Origin: CAZNSX01 sp964575845 | GTDB lineage: Bacteria > UBA8248 > CAZNSX01 | Reading direction: 5' to 3' | DNA length: 64,000 bases | Assembly: GCA_964575845.1 (NCBI GenBank) | Contig: CAZNSX010000009.1 | Span: 45,511 to 109,510, forward strand | Shown here: positions 1 to 8,865 of the stretch, in pieces | Layout of the letters: each line of letters opens with the position of its first letter | Position numbering within the stretch: the stretch's first letter is position 1 | Notes under the pieces: generated by a model | What the model saw: the letters and a program-made list of their open reading frames with translations, nothing else | What the model was told of the DNA's origin: nothing | The model's database searches: none | Position numbers and translations under genes: made by a program

Positions 1-2
1 CT

Positions 3-362
3 GGCTCATGCCGGATGACGGGCTGCTGCTGCCGGGACATGAATCTCTGGTATGACGGAAAGCCCGTGAGGACAAAATCGCAGTTTCTGAAAATCTGCCA
101 GGAGGATGAGGATTTCAGGCGCTGGCGCTTCACCGGAATGGATGAGCACGGGAACGCCACCTTCGATTGCACCCTTCTCGGGCCAGATAACCTCTGCGCC
201 GACTATGAGGGCCGCCCCCAGATGTGCCGGGACTATCCCAAGGGGGAGGAGCGGAAGAACCTCAAGGATGGCTGTGGTTTTCATCTCATAAAGCAGGATG
301 GTGTGCCCAGGGAAAGGCGGAGGAAGAAGGCCAGGGAGAGGTCGAGGGGGAGCGGATTCTGA
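3..362 (+). CDS. YkgJ-family cysteine-cluster protein, 5' end cut off
   Basis: The frame is open from the first bases, so the true start lies outside the window. The ATG at 15 is an unlikely start because part of the cysteine cluster precedes it. The visible residues have the YkgJ/UPF0153 layout: an N-terminal cluster (SCRMTGCCCR), a second group (LCADYEGRPQMCRDYP) and a final CGFHL. The family consists of small cytosolic proteins presumed to bind zinc or iron; no reaction is established. A short Arg/Lys-rich tail ends the protein. The next gene is convergent, and the 199 bases between them show no gene. Confidence 0.75.
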   Translation, partial: GSCRMTGCCCRDMNLWYDGKPVRTKSQFLKICQEDEDFRRWRFTGMDEHGNATFDCTLLGPDNLCADYEGRPQMCRDYPKGEERKNLKDGCGFHLIKQDGVPRERRRKKARERSRGSGF

Positions 363-561
363 AGGTCACGTCGGGGGCGCATCCAAGACTACAGCCACCT
401 CTATTCCTTTTCTGGTCCTTTTCCAGACGGGATCTGCGAGGGAGCTTCAGACTTGGAGGAGGCTATTCTCGACATGGGCTACAGAATGAGAATAGGCTAT
501 CGCCAATCCCTCCTCCCTGGTGTTGGGATGGGCACGGGCATCACCAAACCCGTTTAAGGCC

Positions 562-2622
562 CTAGAGCCCGAGGGCGACCGTAGCCCCTTCGTGTATGCC
601 GTACCCGCAGCTCCTGGGTTCATTGCAATCGCCGATGCTATAAATTTCAGGAACCTTTCCCAAGAGCTGCCGGTGGAGTTCGTCATTGGGAACAAGCTTC
701 CAAGCGATGAACACGTAATCCACCCCTATAGCTTTCTCCGAACCCTTCTTGTCTGTCACTATGATGCTCTCATCCCTGACCTCTTTGAGTTTCGTTTCCG
801 TGAGCACCTCAACCGCATACGAGGGGTTATGCCGGAGTCCGGGGAATCCGGGTTCATCTTCTTCCGGCAGGTAATAACCCTGGAGGAACCTCTGCAGCAG
901 CAGCTGGCGATGGATGTAGGGTGTAGTGTAAGGGGTGGCGCCCACGCTCCCCATTTCCTCCTCGCCCACCAGCGTGACCCGGCAGCCCTTACGGGACAAG
1001 GACACGGCGGCCTCCGCTCCATACCTTCCCCCGACCACCGCCACCCGCTTGCCCTCGGTGAACTTGGTGTGATTGGCCGGGTACTGGTCCAGATAGGTCA
1101 CAATGGGCTTATCCATGCCCGGCACATCGGGGCCAATTGGCCGCGCACCTGTGGCCACCACCACCGCGTCGGGCTTCATGGCCACTACCTCTTCGGCCGC
1201 GGCGAGGGTGCCCGTCTTTACCTCAATGTTATCTTGTTCCCTTATCCAGCGCATGAGCGAGGTGACCACATTGCCAAGCTCGCGGGTATTAAGGTTAGGG
1301 ATGGCGGAAGCGTTTTTCCTCACCGTGCCGCCCAGGGCGGTGTCTTTCTCGATGAGGGTGACCCGGTGCCCGCGCTTTGCCGAGATGACCGCCGTCTCCA
1401 TCCCGCCGACACCCCCACCAACAACGACCACCTTCTTGGGCCTCTCGGCCCTGTGCATCCCTAGCTTCCATTTCCTTTCGTTCATCAGTTCCGGGTTCAC
1501 CGTGCAGTGAACCCTCCAGCGGGCGAACAACCGCCCCGTGCAGGTGTCGCAAAAAAGACAACGATTGATCTCCTCCTCCCTGCCCGTGAGCGCCTTGATG
1601 GGGAAATCGGGGTCGGCAAGACCCTGCCTCCCGAGCGCCACCATATCCGTCTTTTCTTCCTCGATGAGCCTGCGGCAGAGGGCGGGGTCATTGAGCCTGC
1701 CGATAGCTATCACCGGAACCTTGGACCCAAGCTCGGAGATGCGCTTCTTGACCCTGGCCGCGAGATAAGTGTGGTAGCCTCGAGGATAATAGAGGGGCTC
1801 TATCATCCGGTCCTGAGAATCGTAGTTCCCCTTGCTGACGTCTATGCAGTCCACTCCCGCCCCTATCAGCGCGGGCAGGAACACCTCCAGGAACTCTTCG
1901 ATTCCGTACCCCTCCCAGGCGGGGTCCGCGTCCTCCTGGGGAAGGAGGGGAAAGTCACCCCGGACGAACTCGTCCGCGTTCACCCTGATCATGACCGGGT
2001 AGTCCGGCCCCACCGCCCGCCTGGTGCGCTTGATCACCTCGGTCAGGAAAAGAGTGCGCTCACCCCAGCGGTCTGCGCGGCGATTGGTGTACGGAGACAT
2101 GAACTGGGTGATAAGGAACCCATGCGCGCCGTGGAGGAGGACGGCATCGAAACCCGCCTCCTTCGCCCTGAGGGCGGCATCGGCGAACATCTGAATATAT
2201 CTATCCACCTCGGCGTCTGGGATAGCCCTTGTATCCTGTTTCAGCCAGGTGGGTCTCTCCATGGGGGCCATGTTCGGTTTCCCCGCCACCCATGTGGAGG
2301 TCTGCCGGCCGCCGTGCTGGGGCTGAATGGAGCACTTCCCACCCCAGTATTGGATGGCTTCCACTATTCGGCGCAGCCCCATCACGCACTTGTCATCAAA
2401 GATGCCCAGCATGCCCGAGAAACCACGGTCTTCAACGGAAATATGGGAGGCCTCCACCTGGACCAGCCCCCAGCCGCCCCTGGCCTTCCGTTCATAATAA
2501 TCTACCAGAACATCGGTCACGTACCCGCTTTCGTCCGCCGCATTGACCACCATGGGAGCCGCCACGTATCGGTTCTTCAACTGAATGGTGCCGATATTGA
2601 CGGGGTCGCTTATGGTAACCAT
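562..2622 (-). CDS. Old Yellow Enzyme/Fe-S flavoprotein, 2,4-dienoyl-CoA reductase type
   Basis: A 686-residue three-part NAD(P)H:flavin oxidoreductase. Residues 1-340 form the FMN-binding TIM barrel of the Old Yellow Enzyme family, including the HGAHGFLITQF segment near residue 160. Near residue 355 lies the [4Fe-4S] motif CLFCDTC followed by x11-C. Near 400 is a Rossmann FAD motif (VVGGGVGG), and near 530 a second dinucleotide site (VVGGRYGAEAA). Family members pass electrons from NAD(P)H through FAD, Fe-S and FMN to reduce C=C bonds of enoyl-CoAs or enones; the substrate here is unknown. The ATG is preceded by GAGGAGG at good spacing. The Cys spacing CxxCxxC is one residue shorter than the CxxCxxxC of E. 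coli FadH and resembles trimethylamine dehydrogenase. A paralogue lies at 3403. Confidence 0.9.
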   Translation of the reverse strand: MVTISDPVNIGTIQLKNRYVAAPMVVNAADESGYVTDVLVDYYERKARGGWGLVQVEASHISVEDRGFSGMLGIFDDKCVMGLRRIVEAIQYWGGKCSIQPQHGGRQTSTWVAGKPNMAPMERPTWLKQDTRAIPDAEVDRYIQMFADAALRAKEAGFDAVLLHGAHGFLITQFMSPYTNRRADRWGERTLFLTEVIKRTRRAVGPDYPVMIRVNADEFVRGDFPLLPQEDADPAWEGYGIEEFLEVFLPALIGAGVDCIDVSKGNYDSQDRMIEPLYYPRGYHTYLAARVKKRISELGSKVPVIAIGRLNDPALCRRLIEEEKTDMVALGRQGLADPDFPIKALTGREEEINRCLFCDTCTGRLFARWRVHCTVNPELMNERKWKLGMHRAERPKKVVVVGGGVGGMETAVISAKRGHRVTLIEKDTALGGTVRKNASAIPNLNTRELGNVVTSLMRWIREQDNIEVKTGTLAAAEEVVAMKPDAVVVATGARPIGPDVPGMDKPIVTYLDQYPANHTKFTEGKRVAVVGGRYGAEAAVSLSRKGCRVTLVGEEEMGSVGATPYTTPYIHRQLLLQRFLQGYYLPEEDEPGFPGLRHNPSYAVEVLTETKLKEVRDESIIVTDKKGSEKAIGVDYVFIAWKLVPNDELHRQLLGKVPEIYSIGDCNEPRSCGYGIHEGATVALGL

Positions 2623-2959
2623 GGGTAGCCTCCTCTTTCGGGCGCGTTACTTCCAACCTGAAATGGAAAATGGTAACCGGGGATTATTGCTGAAGTCCTG
2701 GCCCAGAGGAATCCGGCACCCCCAAGCCGCCCCTGACACCAGGCCCGAAGGAGTAAGGAGATAAAATGTTCCCCCCTCTCGCAGGATTCTGAGGCTAGCG
2801 CAAAGGCCTGAATTCTGTCAAGAGAGGAAACCGCCCTCCCCTTCTTGCGCACCCATTCCCTTTCCTTGGGGAGCCCCCCTTGTGATATAAGGATGGGTGC
2901 GAGCCCTGAGGAAAACGCCTTCCCTCTTTCCATGGAATCAAGGTCAAGGAGGCAGGACG
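2623..2959. other. intergenic region between divergent genes
   Basis: This stretch separates the leftward flavoprotein from the rightward VOC gene and presumably holds both promoters. No good -35/-10 pair was identified. A strong Shine-Dalgarno-like AAGGAG precedes an ATG at 2766 that opens only eight codons (MFPPLAGF, stop at 2792), which could be a leader peptide or chance. No RNA gene is visible. Confidence 0.4.
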
Positions 2960-3361
2960 ATGTTCAAGGTTATAGATTTAGACCACGTGGTTTTGAACGT
3001 GAAGGATGTTGACCGCATGACCGCCTTCTATTCAGAGGGGCTCGGTCTTGAGCTCCTGCGGATGCAGGAGTACAAGCAGGGAAAGGCACCCTTCCCCTCA
3101 GTCAGGGTAAGCGAGGGCACCATCATAGATTTTTTTCCCCCCGAGCGGCACCGGGCCTCCTGGGAGAAAGACCGCGGCAACATGAATCATCTCTGCCTCG
3201 TCATAGAGAAGGCTGATTTTGAGCGGGTGGTGGACCACCTGAAAAAAACCGGCGCCGAGATGCATCTGGGCCCTGTGCCCCGCTGGGGAGCCAGGGGGAT
3301 GGGCACGAGCATCTACTTCTATGACCCAGAGGGCAACATGGTGGAAATACGCCAGTATTGA
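2960..3361 (+). CDS. VOC-superfamily (glyoxalase/dioxygenase-fold) protein
   Basis: 133 residues, one vicinal-oxygen-chelate module pair. It starts with the typical LDHVVLNVKDVDRMTAFYSEGLGL strand-helix (the D-H metal-ligand position) and ends with YFYDPEGNMVEIRQY, where the Glu is the usual last ligand. The ATG at 2960 has AAGGAGG seven bases upstream; an upstream in-frame codon at 2897 lacks a site. VOC proteins bind a divalent metal and act as lyases, dioxygenases, epimerases or antibiotic-resistance proteins; the sequence does not say which. It lies 41 bases before the second flavoprotein and is probably co-transcribed with it, which suggests a role in the same catabolic route. Confidence 0.82.
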   Translation: MFKVIDLDHVVLNVKDVDRMTAFYSEGLGLELLRMQEYKQGKAPFPSVRVSEGTIIDFFPPERHRASWEKDRGNMNHLCLVIEKADFERVVDHLKKTGAEMHLGPVPRWGARGMGTSIYFYDPEGNMVEIRQY

Positions 3362-3402
3362 TGGTATAGTTTTGCCCTGATTTTCTCTGAGGAGAGGGGA
3401 CT

Positions 3403-5346
3403 TTGCCTAAGGAAGGGTCCGGTGAGAAGGGTCGATATCAACATCTCTCTGAGCCGATCTCCATCGGCTCCCTCCTTCTCTCTAACCGCTCCCTTATGCC
3501 CGCGCTTCAGCTAAACTACGCATCCGCCGACGGCGCCGCCACAAGACGCCTCACCGATTTCTACCTGGAAAGGGCTCGGGCCGGGGTGGGCCTGATAGTG
3601 GTGGGCGCGGCCCATCCCGTCAGCTTCAAGAAGCCCCTTCCCGGCATGCTCTCCCTGGCGGATGATGGCAAGATTCCTCCCCTGAGGGAGCTCACCCAGG
3701 CCCTCAAGGGAGAGGGCGCAAGGCTTGCCCTCCAGCTATCCTATCCGGGCCGCCAGGCGGATAGCCGAACCTTGGGGGAGAAGCCCGGGGCTCCAAGCCC
3801 TCTGCCAGCGCGGCCGGGGGGAGAGATTCCAAGGGAGCTATCGGCCGGAGAAATCAAGCTCCTCGTAAAGGCCTTTGCCCAGGGAGCAAGAAGAGCGAGG
3901 GAGGCGGGGTTCGATGCGCTGGAGCTGCATGCCTCTGCGGGCGCTCTCATAAGCCAGTTCCTCTCCCCTCTCTCCAACAGGCGCACCGACGCCTACGGGG
4001 GAAGCCTGGAAGGGAGGCTTCGCTTCCTCCTGGAAATAATAGAAGGGGTAAAGGCCGAGGCCGGGGAGGACTTCCCAATCCTCTGCCGCCTCTCTGGGGA
4101 TGAGTTCATGGCGGGGGGAGGAGGCCTCGCCGATACTCTGAGGATGCTCCCCTGGCTTGAGAGAGCGGGCGTTGCGGCTCTCAGCATAACAGGGGGCTGG
4201 CACGAGAGCCCCGTTCCTTCTGTCCAGAGGGAGGTCCCTCCCGCCGCGTTCAGCTATCTGGCGGCGGCGGTGAAGGAGAGGACGAGCGTTCCAGTTGTGG
4301 CCGCTAACCGCATCAATGACCCCCTTATTGCCGAGGGGGTCCTAAGCCGGGGGGAGGCGGACATTGTGGCCCTGGGCAGGGCTTTGATAGCTGACCCGCA
4401 TTTTCTGCTCAAGGCACGTGAGGGCCGGGAGGAGGAGATAAGGCCATGTGCGGCCTGCTGTCTCTGTTTTGACCGTGCCTTTCAGGGAAAAGCCGTGGAA
4501 TGTTCGGTGAACCCGAGGGCGGGACACGAGGGGGAACTCACCGTGGAGCCGGCCCGTCGCATGAAGCGGGTGCTCGTCGTGGGAGGGGGTCCGGCCGGCC
4601 TCGAGGCCTCCAGAGTTTTAGCCGAAAGGGGCCACGAGGTGACCCTCATGGAAAAAGAGGAACGCCTGGGAGGTGCCCTCAATCTCGCGGCCTCAGCGCG
4701 GGGGAAGGGAGATCTCCGGAGCCTCATTCGCTTCCTCTCCCGAGGGGCGAAGAGGGCCGGCGTTAAGATAGAACTCCGCCAGGAGGCCACGCCCGAGGTC
4801 ATAAGGAAGAGGAGTCCTGGGGTTCTGATCCTGGCCACGGGAGCCCGCCCAATCATCCCCGAGCTCAATGGAAATCACACCCCGGAGTCCTTCACGGCCC
4901 TTTCCGTCCTTGCTGGAGAAGTACTGCTCCGCGACCCCGCGGTTATCGTGGGAGGGGGTCGGGTCGGATGCGAGGTGGCCGCCTTTCTCGCCGAGCGGGG
5001 CCATGAGGTGGCCCTTTTTGAAGAGGGACCGAGCCTCGCGCGCCGGATGGTGAGAACAGCCCGCTGGGTCTTAATAAAGAGGCTCAAGGAGCTTGGAGTC
5101 AAGATACTAGTTAACGCCCGAGTGGAAGCCCTGGAGGAAGAAGGAATCTGCTACAGGAGTGAGGGAGGGCTTGAGCACCATCGGGCCGGGAGCGTCATCC
5201 TGGCTGTGGGCTCGGCTCCCAGGGATGAGCTCACCGGGGAGGTTAAATCCCTGGCGCCCGAGGTCCTGGCCATAGGCGATTGCCTTGAGCCGGGCTCTCT
5301 CCTGGAAGCCCTCCACGGGGGCTTCAGGGCCGCTCTAGCCACCTAG
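3403..5346 (+). CDS. second Old Yellow Enzyme/Fe-S flavoprotein
   Basis: 647 residues with the same three-part plan as the flavoprotein at 562: an FMN TIM barrel to about residue 340, the Fe-S motif CAACCLC-x11-C from about residue 349, an FAD Rossmann motif VVGGGPAGLEA near 395 and a second nucleotide motif VGGGRVGCEVAA near 515. It probably reduces an enoate or enoyl-CoA at the expense of NAD(P)H. The start is TTG at 3403, preceded by GGAGAGGG. It follows the VOC gene and runs directly into the chorismate mutase gene, whose start lies 10 bases after this stop. The two flavoproteins are clearly diverged, so this is not a recent tandem duplication. Confidence 0.88.
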   Translation: MPKEGSGEKGRYQHLSEPISIGSLLLSNRSLMPALQLNYASADGAATRRLTDFYLERARAGVGLIVVGAAHPVSFKKPLPGMLSLADDGKIPPLRELTQALKGEGARLALQLSYPGRQADSRTLGEKPGAPSPLPARPGGEIPRELSAGEIKLLVKAFAQGARRAREAGFDALELHASAGALISQFLSPLSNRRTDAYGGSLEGRLRFLLEIIEGVKAEAGEDFPILCRLSGDEFMAGGGGLADTLRMLPWLERAGVAALSITGGWHESPVPSVQREVPPAAFSYLAAAVKERTSVPVVAANRINDPLIAEGVLSRGEADIVALGRALIADPHFLLKAREGREEEIRPCAACCLCFDRAFQGKAVECSVNPRAGHEGELTVEPARRMKRVLVVGGGPAGLEASRVLAERGHEVTLMEKEERLGGALNLAASARGKGDLRSLIRFLSRGAKRAGVKIELRQEATPEVIRKRSPGVLILATGARPIIPELNGNHTPESFTALSVLAGEVLLRDPAVIVGGGRVGCEVAAFLAERGHEVALFEEGPSLARRMVRTARWVLIKRLKELGVKILVNARVEALEEEGICYRSEGGLEHHRAGSVILAVGSAPRDELTGEVKSLAPEVLAIGDCLEPGSLLEALHGGFRAALAT

Positions 5347-5355
5347 GGAGGGGTC

Positions 5356-5682
5356 TTGGAGGACAAAAAAGGAGTAACCGGAGCGCGCATGGAGCTGGAG
5401 GACCTCCGCCGCAAAATCGATGAGCTGGACCGCAGGATCGTCCGGCTGCTCTCGGAGCGGGGTGAACTCTGCAAGGCCATCGGCAGGTCGAAAAGGAATT
5501 TGAAGCTGAGCCTCCATGACCCGGAGAGAGAAGAAGAGGTCTACCGCAATATCAGAAGTTATAACCGAGGGCCTTTCCCGTCTGAGAACCTTCAGGCCAT
5601 TTACCGGGAGATCATGCGCGCCGCCCTGCAACTGGAGGGAGGCGAAGAAAGCGACTCCCCCCCCTCAGGCTCAAGGGGCTGA
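5356..5682 (+). CDS. AroQ-type chorismate mutase
   Basis: A 108-residue all-helical chorismate mutase domain. It has the family pattern LRRKIDELDRRIVRLLSERG, then IGRSK and DPEREEEVYRNI, supplying the Arg, Lys, Asp and Arg-Glu active-site positions. It converts chorismate to prephenate in Phe/Tyr synthesis. The start may be TTG at 5356 or the internal ATG at 5389, twelve codons into this frame; the catalytic domain is complete either way. It stands alone, not fused to prephenate dehydratase or dehydrogenase, and sits at the end of an operon with a VOC protein and a flavoprotein, an unusual setting. The C-terminus is a short polar tail. Confidence 0.88.
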   Translation: MEDKKGVTGARMELEDLRRKIDELDRRIVRLLSERGELCKAIGRSKRNLKLSLHDPEREEEVYRNIRSYNRGPFPSENLQAIYREIMRAALQLEGGEESDSPPSGSRG

Positions 5683-5696
5683 AGCCCGGAGTCTCT

Positions 5697-7046
5697 TCAG
5701 GAGAGGTATTCTCTCTCGGTTTCGGTGAGAACCTGGTCCAGAATCTCTAGGGCGCGTTCAAGCTGCGCCTCTGTGACTGTCAGTGGAGGCGCCAGGTTTA
5801 TGCCGGTATTGCGGTAGCGGTAAATCAGGCCAAGCTCCCAGGTGCGCCTCCGGACAAAGCGGGACACCTCGACCGGAACGGGTGTCTTCTTATCCCTGTC
5901 CACAACGAGCTCGAGACCCACAAGGAGCCCCAGCCCGCACACATGGCCGACGATTGGGTGGCGGTACAGCTCCTCCGCCCTCCTCAAGAGATAGTCCCCA
6001 AGCCGGGCGCTCCTCTCCACGAGCTTCTCCCTCTCCAGGATGTCTATGTTAGTCAGGGCGGCCACGCAACCGGCCGGATGACCCGAGTAGGTGCCCCCGT
6101 GCATGAAGGCTTCCTTCATCCCACCCCTGAAGGCATCGGGTATCTCGGGGATTAAGAGGGCCCCAGCGAGAGGCATATAGCCGCTCGTTACACCCTTGGC
6201 AAACAGGAGCATATCGGGCTCGAGCCCCCAGTGCTCGCACCCGAAGAGACGGCCTGTCCGGCCGAAGCCGGTGATGACCTCATCGGCGATGAGAACCACC
6301 CCATGCTCGGAGCAGATGTCCCGAATCATGGGCCAGTACTCTTTTGGCGGGATCATGACCGCGTGGGCCACAGATACAGGCTCCCCGATGAAGGCGGCCA
6401 CGGTTTCGGGCACCTCAAACCGCAGGAGGTTCTCGAGCTCCCTTGCGCAGGCCACCCCGCACTCGGGGTATTCGAGTCCCAGCTCGCAGCGGTAGCAGTT
6501 GGGGTGGGTAATGTGGCGGAAGCCGGGGACCAGCGGCTCGAATGCCTCCCTCAGGGCAGGGATACCCAGAGCAGAAAGGGCGCCCATGGTCACGCCGTGG
6601 TAGGCGTAGCGGCGGGCAACAACCTTATAGCGCTTCTTGAAGCCCCTGAGTGTCTGATACTGGCGGGATATCTTGACCGCTATCTCCACGGCCTCAGAGC
6701 CGCATACCCCGTAGCAGACGGTGGAGAGCCTGCCCGGGCTTATGGCCGAGAGCTTCTGGGCGAGTTCCACGGCTGGCAGGGTTGTATACTCAAAAAGCCC
6801 GAAGTACTCGAGGGTCTTCATCTGCTCGGCAACGGCGTCTGCTATCTCTTCCCTCCCGTGCCCCACTGCGGTGACATACATTCCAGACTGGCCGTCGATG
6901 TACTCCTTGCCGTCGATATCCCGAACGATGGCCCCCTCACCCTCAACGATGACCCTCGGCTCCTTCACATAGTCATCCATCTGGGCGAACTGGTGCCAGA
7001 CGGAGCGGAGGGTCCCCTCATCCACCTTTATCTTCGCTGTCTTCAT
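5697..7046 (-). CDS. class III PLP-dependent aminotransferase
   Basis: 449 residues from the ATG chosen at 7046, which has GGAG just upstream. The frame could extend 14 codons to 7088, but there is no ribosome site there. Class III landmarks are clear: the cofactor-Asp region IADEVITGFGRTGRLFG near residue 255, the Schiff-base Lys in LLFAKGVTSGY near residue 284, and GGTYSGHPAGCVAAL. Such enzymes move an omega-amino group (taurine, beta-alanine, putrescine and similar) to pyruvate or 2-oxoglutarate; the exact donor cannot be told. It converges on the chorismate mutase gene with only 14 bases between the stops. Confidence 0.88.
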   Translation of the reverse strand: MKTAKIKVDEGTLRSVWHQFAQMDDYVKEPRVIVEGEGAIVRDIDGKEYIDGQSGMYVTAVGHGREEIADAVAEQMKTLEYFGLFEYTTLPAVELAQKLSAISPGRLSTVCYGVCGSEAVEIAVKISRQYQTLRGFKKRYKVVARRYAYHGVTMGALSALGIPALREAFEPLVPGFRHITHPNCYRCELGLEYPECGVACARELENLLRFEVPETVAAFIGEPVSVAHAVMIPPKEYWPMIRDICSEHGVVLIADEVITGFGRTGRLFGCEHWGLEPDMLLFAKGVTSGYMPLAGALLIPEIPDAFRGGMKEAFMHGGTYSGHPAGCVAALTNIDILEREKLVERSARLGDYLLRRAEELYRHPIVGHVCGLGLLVGLELVVDRDKKTPVPVEVSRFVRRRTWELGLIYRYRNTGINLAPPLTVTEAQLERALEILDQVLTETEREYLS

Positions 7047-7185
7047 GGCTCCAAGACCCCTCATGGGTGAAGGAAGGCCTAGATTCAAAGCCGCCGGGGA
7101 ATTCTAAGAACGAGCCTCCCTCAGATTCACTGGACGGCCCCCGGCTGGCCAGCTCTGTGCGCGCTCTCTCCGGGGAATACATTTC

Positions 7186-7938
7186 TTACTGGGCGAGCCA
7201 TCCCCCATCGATCATGAGGCAATGGCCGTTGACAAAGTCCGCCTCATCGGAGGCCAGGTAGACGGCCCCGGCCGCCATCTCCTCGGGCTTGGCCATGCGG
7301 CCGTAAGGAAGGTGCTCCAGGTAGAGCTTGGCCTTCTCGGGGTCCGCCAGGGTCTCCTGGATGAGAGGGGTCTCAGTGGTCCCCGGCCCGATGGCGTTGA
7401 CGTTGATCTTGAGGGGGGCAAGCTCGAGGGCCAGGGCGCGCGTCATATTGACAACTCCCCCTTTCGCTGCGCAGTAGGCAACGTAGCGCCGATATCCCAC
7501 GAAACCGAACGTGGAGGCCAGGTTGATGATCTTTCCCTTTCCCCGCTTCAGCATGTGGGGCACCACCTTCTGGATGCAGAAGAATGCTCCCTTAAGGTTG
7601 GTGTCAATGAGGTTATCCCAAACTTCCTCGGTGACGTCCGCGAGGTTTGCCGGAAGGGTGAGGCCAGCGTTATTGACCAGGATGTCTATCTTTCCGAAGG
7701 CCCTTACGGTCTCATCAACAAGCCGGTCGATCTCGGAGAGCTTCCTGATGTCTACCTGAAGGGCGAGGGCTCTGCGGCCCTGGGCCTCTATTTCCCGAGC
7801 CGTTTCTTCGAGCTCTTTCATTCTCTTAGAGGTGCAGATGCTCAGGTCGACCCCCTCCTGGGCAAACCGGAGCGCGATGGCACGGCCGATTCCCGTAGCC
7901 GCGCCGGTAACGACAGCGGTTCTCCCATCCAACCTCAT
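7186..7938 (-). CDS. short-chain dehydrogenase/reductase, FabG-like
   Basis: A 250-residue classical SDR. The NAD(P) motif TGAATGIGRA is at residues 11-20, NNAG near 90, the catalytic Ser in INLASTFGF, and the Tyr and Lys in YCAAK near residues 155-159. The C-terminal MIDGGW is typical of FabG-like enzymes, which oxidise or reduce a secondary alcohol or ketone. Substrate unknown. It reads in the same direction as the aminotransferase downstream, with about 140 bases between them, and may share its pathway. Confidence 0.88.
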   Translation of the reverse strand: MRLDGRTAVVTGAATGIGRAIALRFAQEGVDLSICTSKRMKELEETAREIEAQGRRALALQVDIRKLSEIDRLVDETVRAFGKIDILVNNAGLTLPANLADVTEEVWDNLIDTNLKGAFFCIQKVVPHMLKRGKGKIINLASTFGFVGYRRYVAYCAAKGGVVNMTRALALELAPLKINVNAIGPGTTETPLIQETLADPEKAKLYLEHLPYGRMAKPEEMAAGAVYLASDEADFVNGHCLMIDGGWLAQ

Positions 7939-8335
7939 GGGGTCCCCCCGACGCGGTGAGCGCTACCGCCCATCTCGGCTCCCTCCTCACACATTTATAG
8001 AGCGATGGTCCCTCACCAAAGAACCTGGTGGACTCGGTCCTAACGAGGGTTGTTCTGAAAAGCATCGCTCCGGAGTGCTCCGGCGCGCTTAACTGTCGTC
8101 GAAAGCGTGCTGAAGAATTTTGGCAACGAGGGACTTCCCCTTTGGCGTGCCGCCAAAGCTAGCAAAGGGCCCAAGCTCTGTCAAGGGAAAAAACCCAGCG
8201 CTATCGCTTCTAATGTTCCTCAGCTCCACTCCACATCTGGAATGTCTGAGGGGCGACCAGGGCAAGAGGAGTTTCTCCTGGAAGCCGCGCCCCCTTTTGA
8301 CTATCATGAATTATGACGGAGGTTATGCTTGTAAG
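7939..8335. other. intergenic region upstream of the interrupted kinase gene
   Basis: This region lies between the leftward SDR gene and the rightward kinase fragment and should contain their promoters. Open frames cross it on both strands, but none has a ribosome site or recognisable protein, and the codon use looks random. No RNA gene was seen. Confidence 0.4.
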
Positions 8336-8590
8336 ATGAAAGGTTTTGTCCTTGCGGACGACCTTACGGGAGGCTGTGACGTGGGCCTCATGTTCACGGC
8401 CCAAGGCCTCAGGGTCTGCGTCCTTCCCACCGATGAGGGCCTTCCCGCCCTGGGAGAATGGGAGGCCGAGGTGATGGTCCTGGATACCGAGAGCCGGGCG
8501 CTCCCCCAGGCTGAGGCATCCCAGAGGGTAAAGGATGCCCTGGGCTTTATCCGCAAGGCACGGGGAGAGCTCATCTACAAGAAAATAGAT
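8336..8590 (+). pseudogene. N-terminal fragment of a four-carbon acid sugar kinase (DUF1537/OtnK-DtnK family)
   Basis: 85 native codons beginning MKGFVLADDLTGGCDVG, the diagnostic N-terminal ADD-x-TG-x-x-D motif of this kinase family. It continues to LIYKKID, where the conserved K-K-I-D-S-T-L-R-G-N motif should follow. Instead the frame leaves the family at base 8591 and stops at 8653. The missing part resumes in frame at 9843 with SNLRGNLGVELEA, so one gene has been split. These enzymes phosphorylate D-threonate, D-erythronate or similar acids. A GGAGG lies 13 bases before the ATG, rather far. The pdxA partner downstream supports the original role. The fragment alone cannot be an active kinase. 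Confidence 0.85.
8585..8590 (+). repeat. left copy of the 6-bp junction repeat ATAGAT
   Basis: ATAGAT, encoding Ile-Asp of the kinase motif, marks the left edge of the inserted block. The same word in the same codon phase is found at 9837-9842. It may be a target-site duplication or microhomology used in an illegitimate insertion. Flanking bases differ on both sides, so the shared word is exactly six bases. Confidence 0.6.
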
Positions 8591-8631
8591 AGGTCCCACC
8601 CCAACGTTGAGCGCAAATGGAGGTATCGATC

Positions 8632-8865
8632 ATGGACGAGAGTAGGCTCCTAGCACTCAAGCGCAAGGTCGAGGACGCTAAAGCTCAGGTGGCCGAGTTG
8701 AGAGGGAAGAAGAGCTACTTGGAGCAAGAGCTAAAAGAGACCTGGCAGTGCTCTACAACAACGGAAGCCGAGCGGTTGCTCACCAAGCTGGAGGAGGAAG
8801 CGAAGGCGCTGAGCGGGAAGATCGAGCGAGGAACCAAGGAACTCCAGGAGAGGTACGAGCTATGA
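8632..8865 (+). CDS. small coiled-coil protein of the phage-like block
   Basis: 77 residues, almost entirely charged heptad-like helix: MDESRLLALKRKVEDAKAQV at the start, then TTTEAERLLTKLEEEAKAL. Short proteins of this kind are common in phage operons next to Rad50/SbcC-like ATPase genes; their function is not established. The ATG at 8632 is chosen over one at 8617 because GGAGG lies eight bases before it. The stop overlaps the lipoprotein start as ATGA, so the two are translationally coupled. Confidence 0.65.
   Translation: MDESRLLALKRKVEDAKAQVAELRGKKSYLEQELKETWQCSTTTEAERLLTKLEEEAKALSGKIERGTKELQERYEL

Noticed and set aside
520..2628. Long plus-strand open frames of 314 and 373 codons opposite the first flavoprotein
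   Set aside because: They mirror the codon pattern of the real gene on the other strand, have no ribosome site and resemble no protein.
2731..2744. 14-base word CCCTGACACCAGGC repeated at 59842-59855
   Set aside because: A shared word this short is expected by chance in 64 kb; the flanks do not match and no third copy was noticed.
8120..8335. N-terminal extension of the kinase fragment upstream of ATG 8336
   Set aside because: The family starts at M-K-G-F-V-L-A-D-D; the upstream codons resemble nothing and lack a ribosome site.
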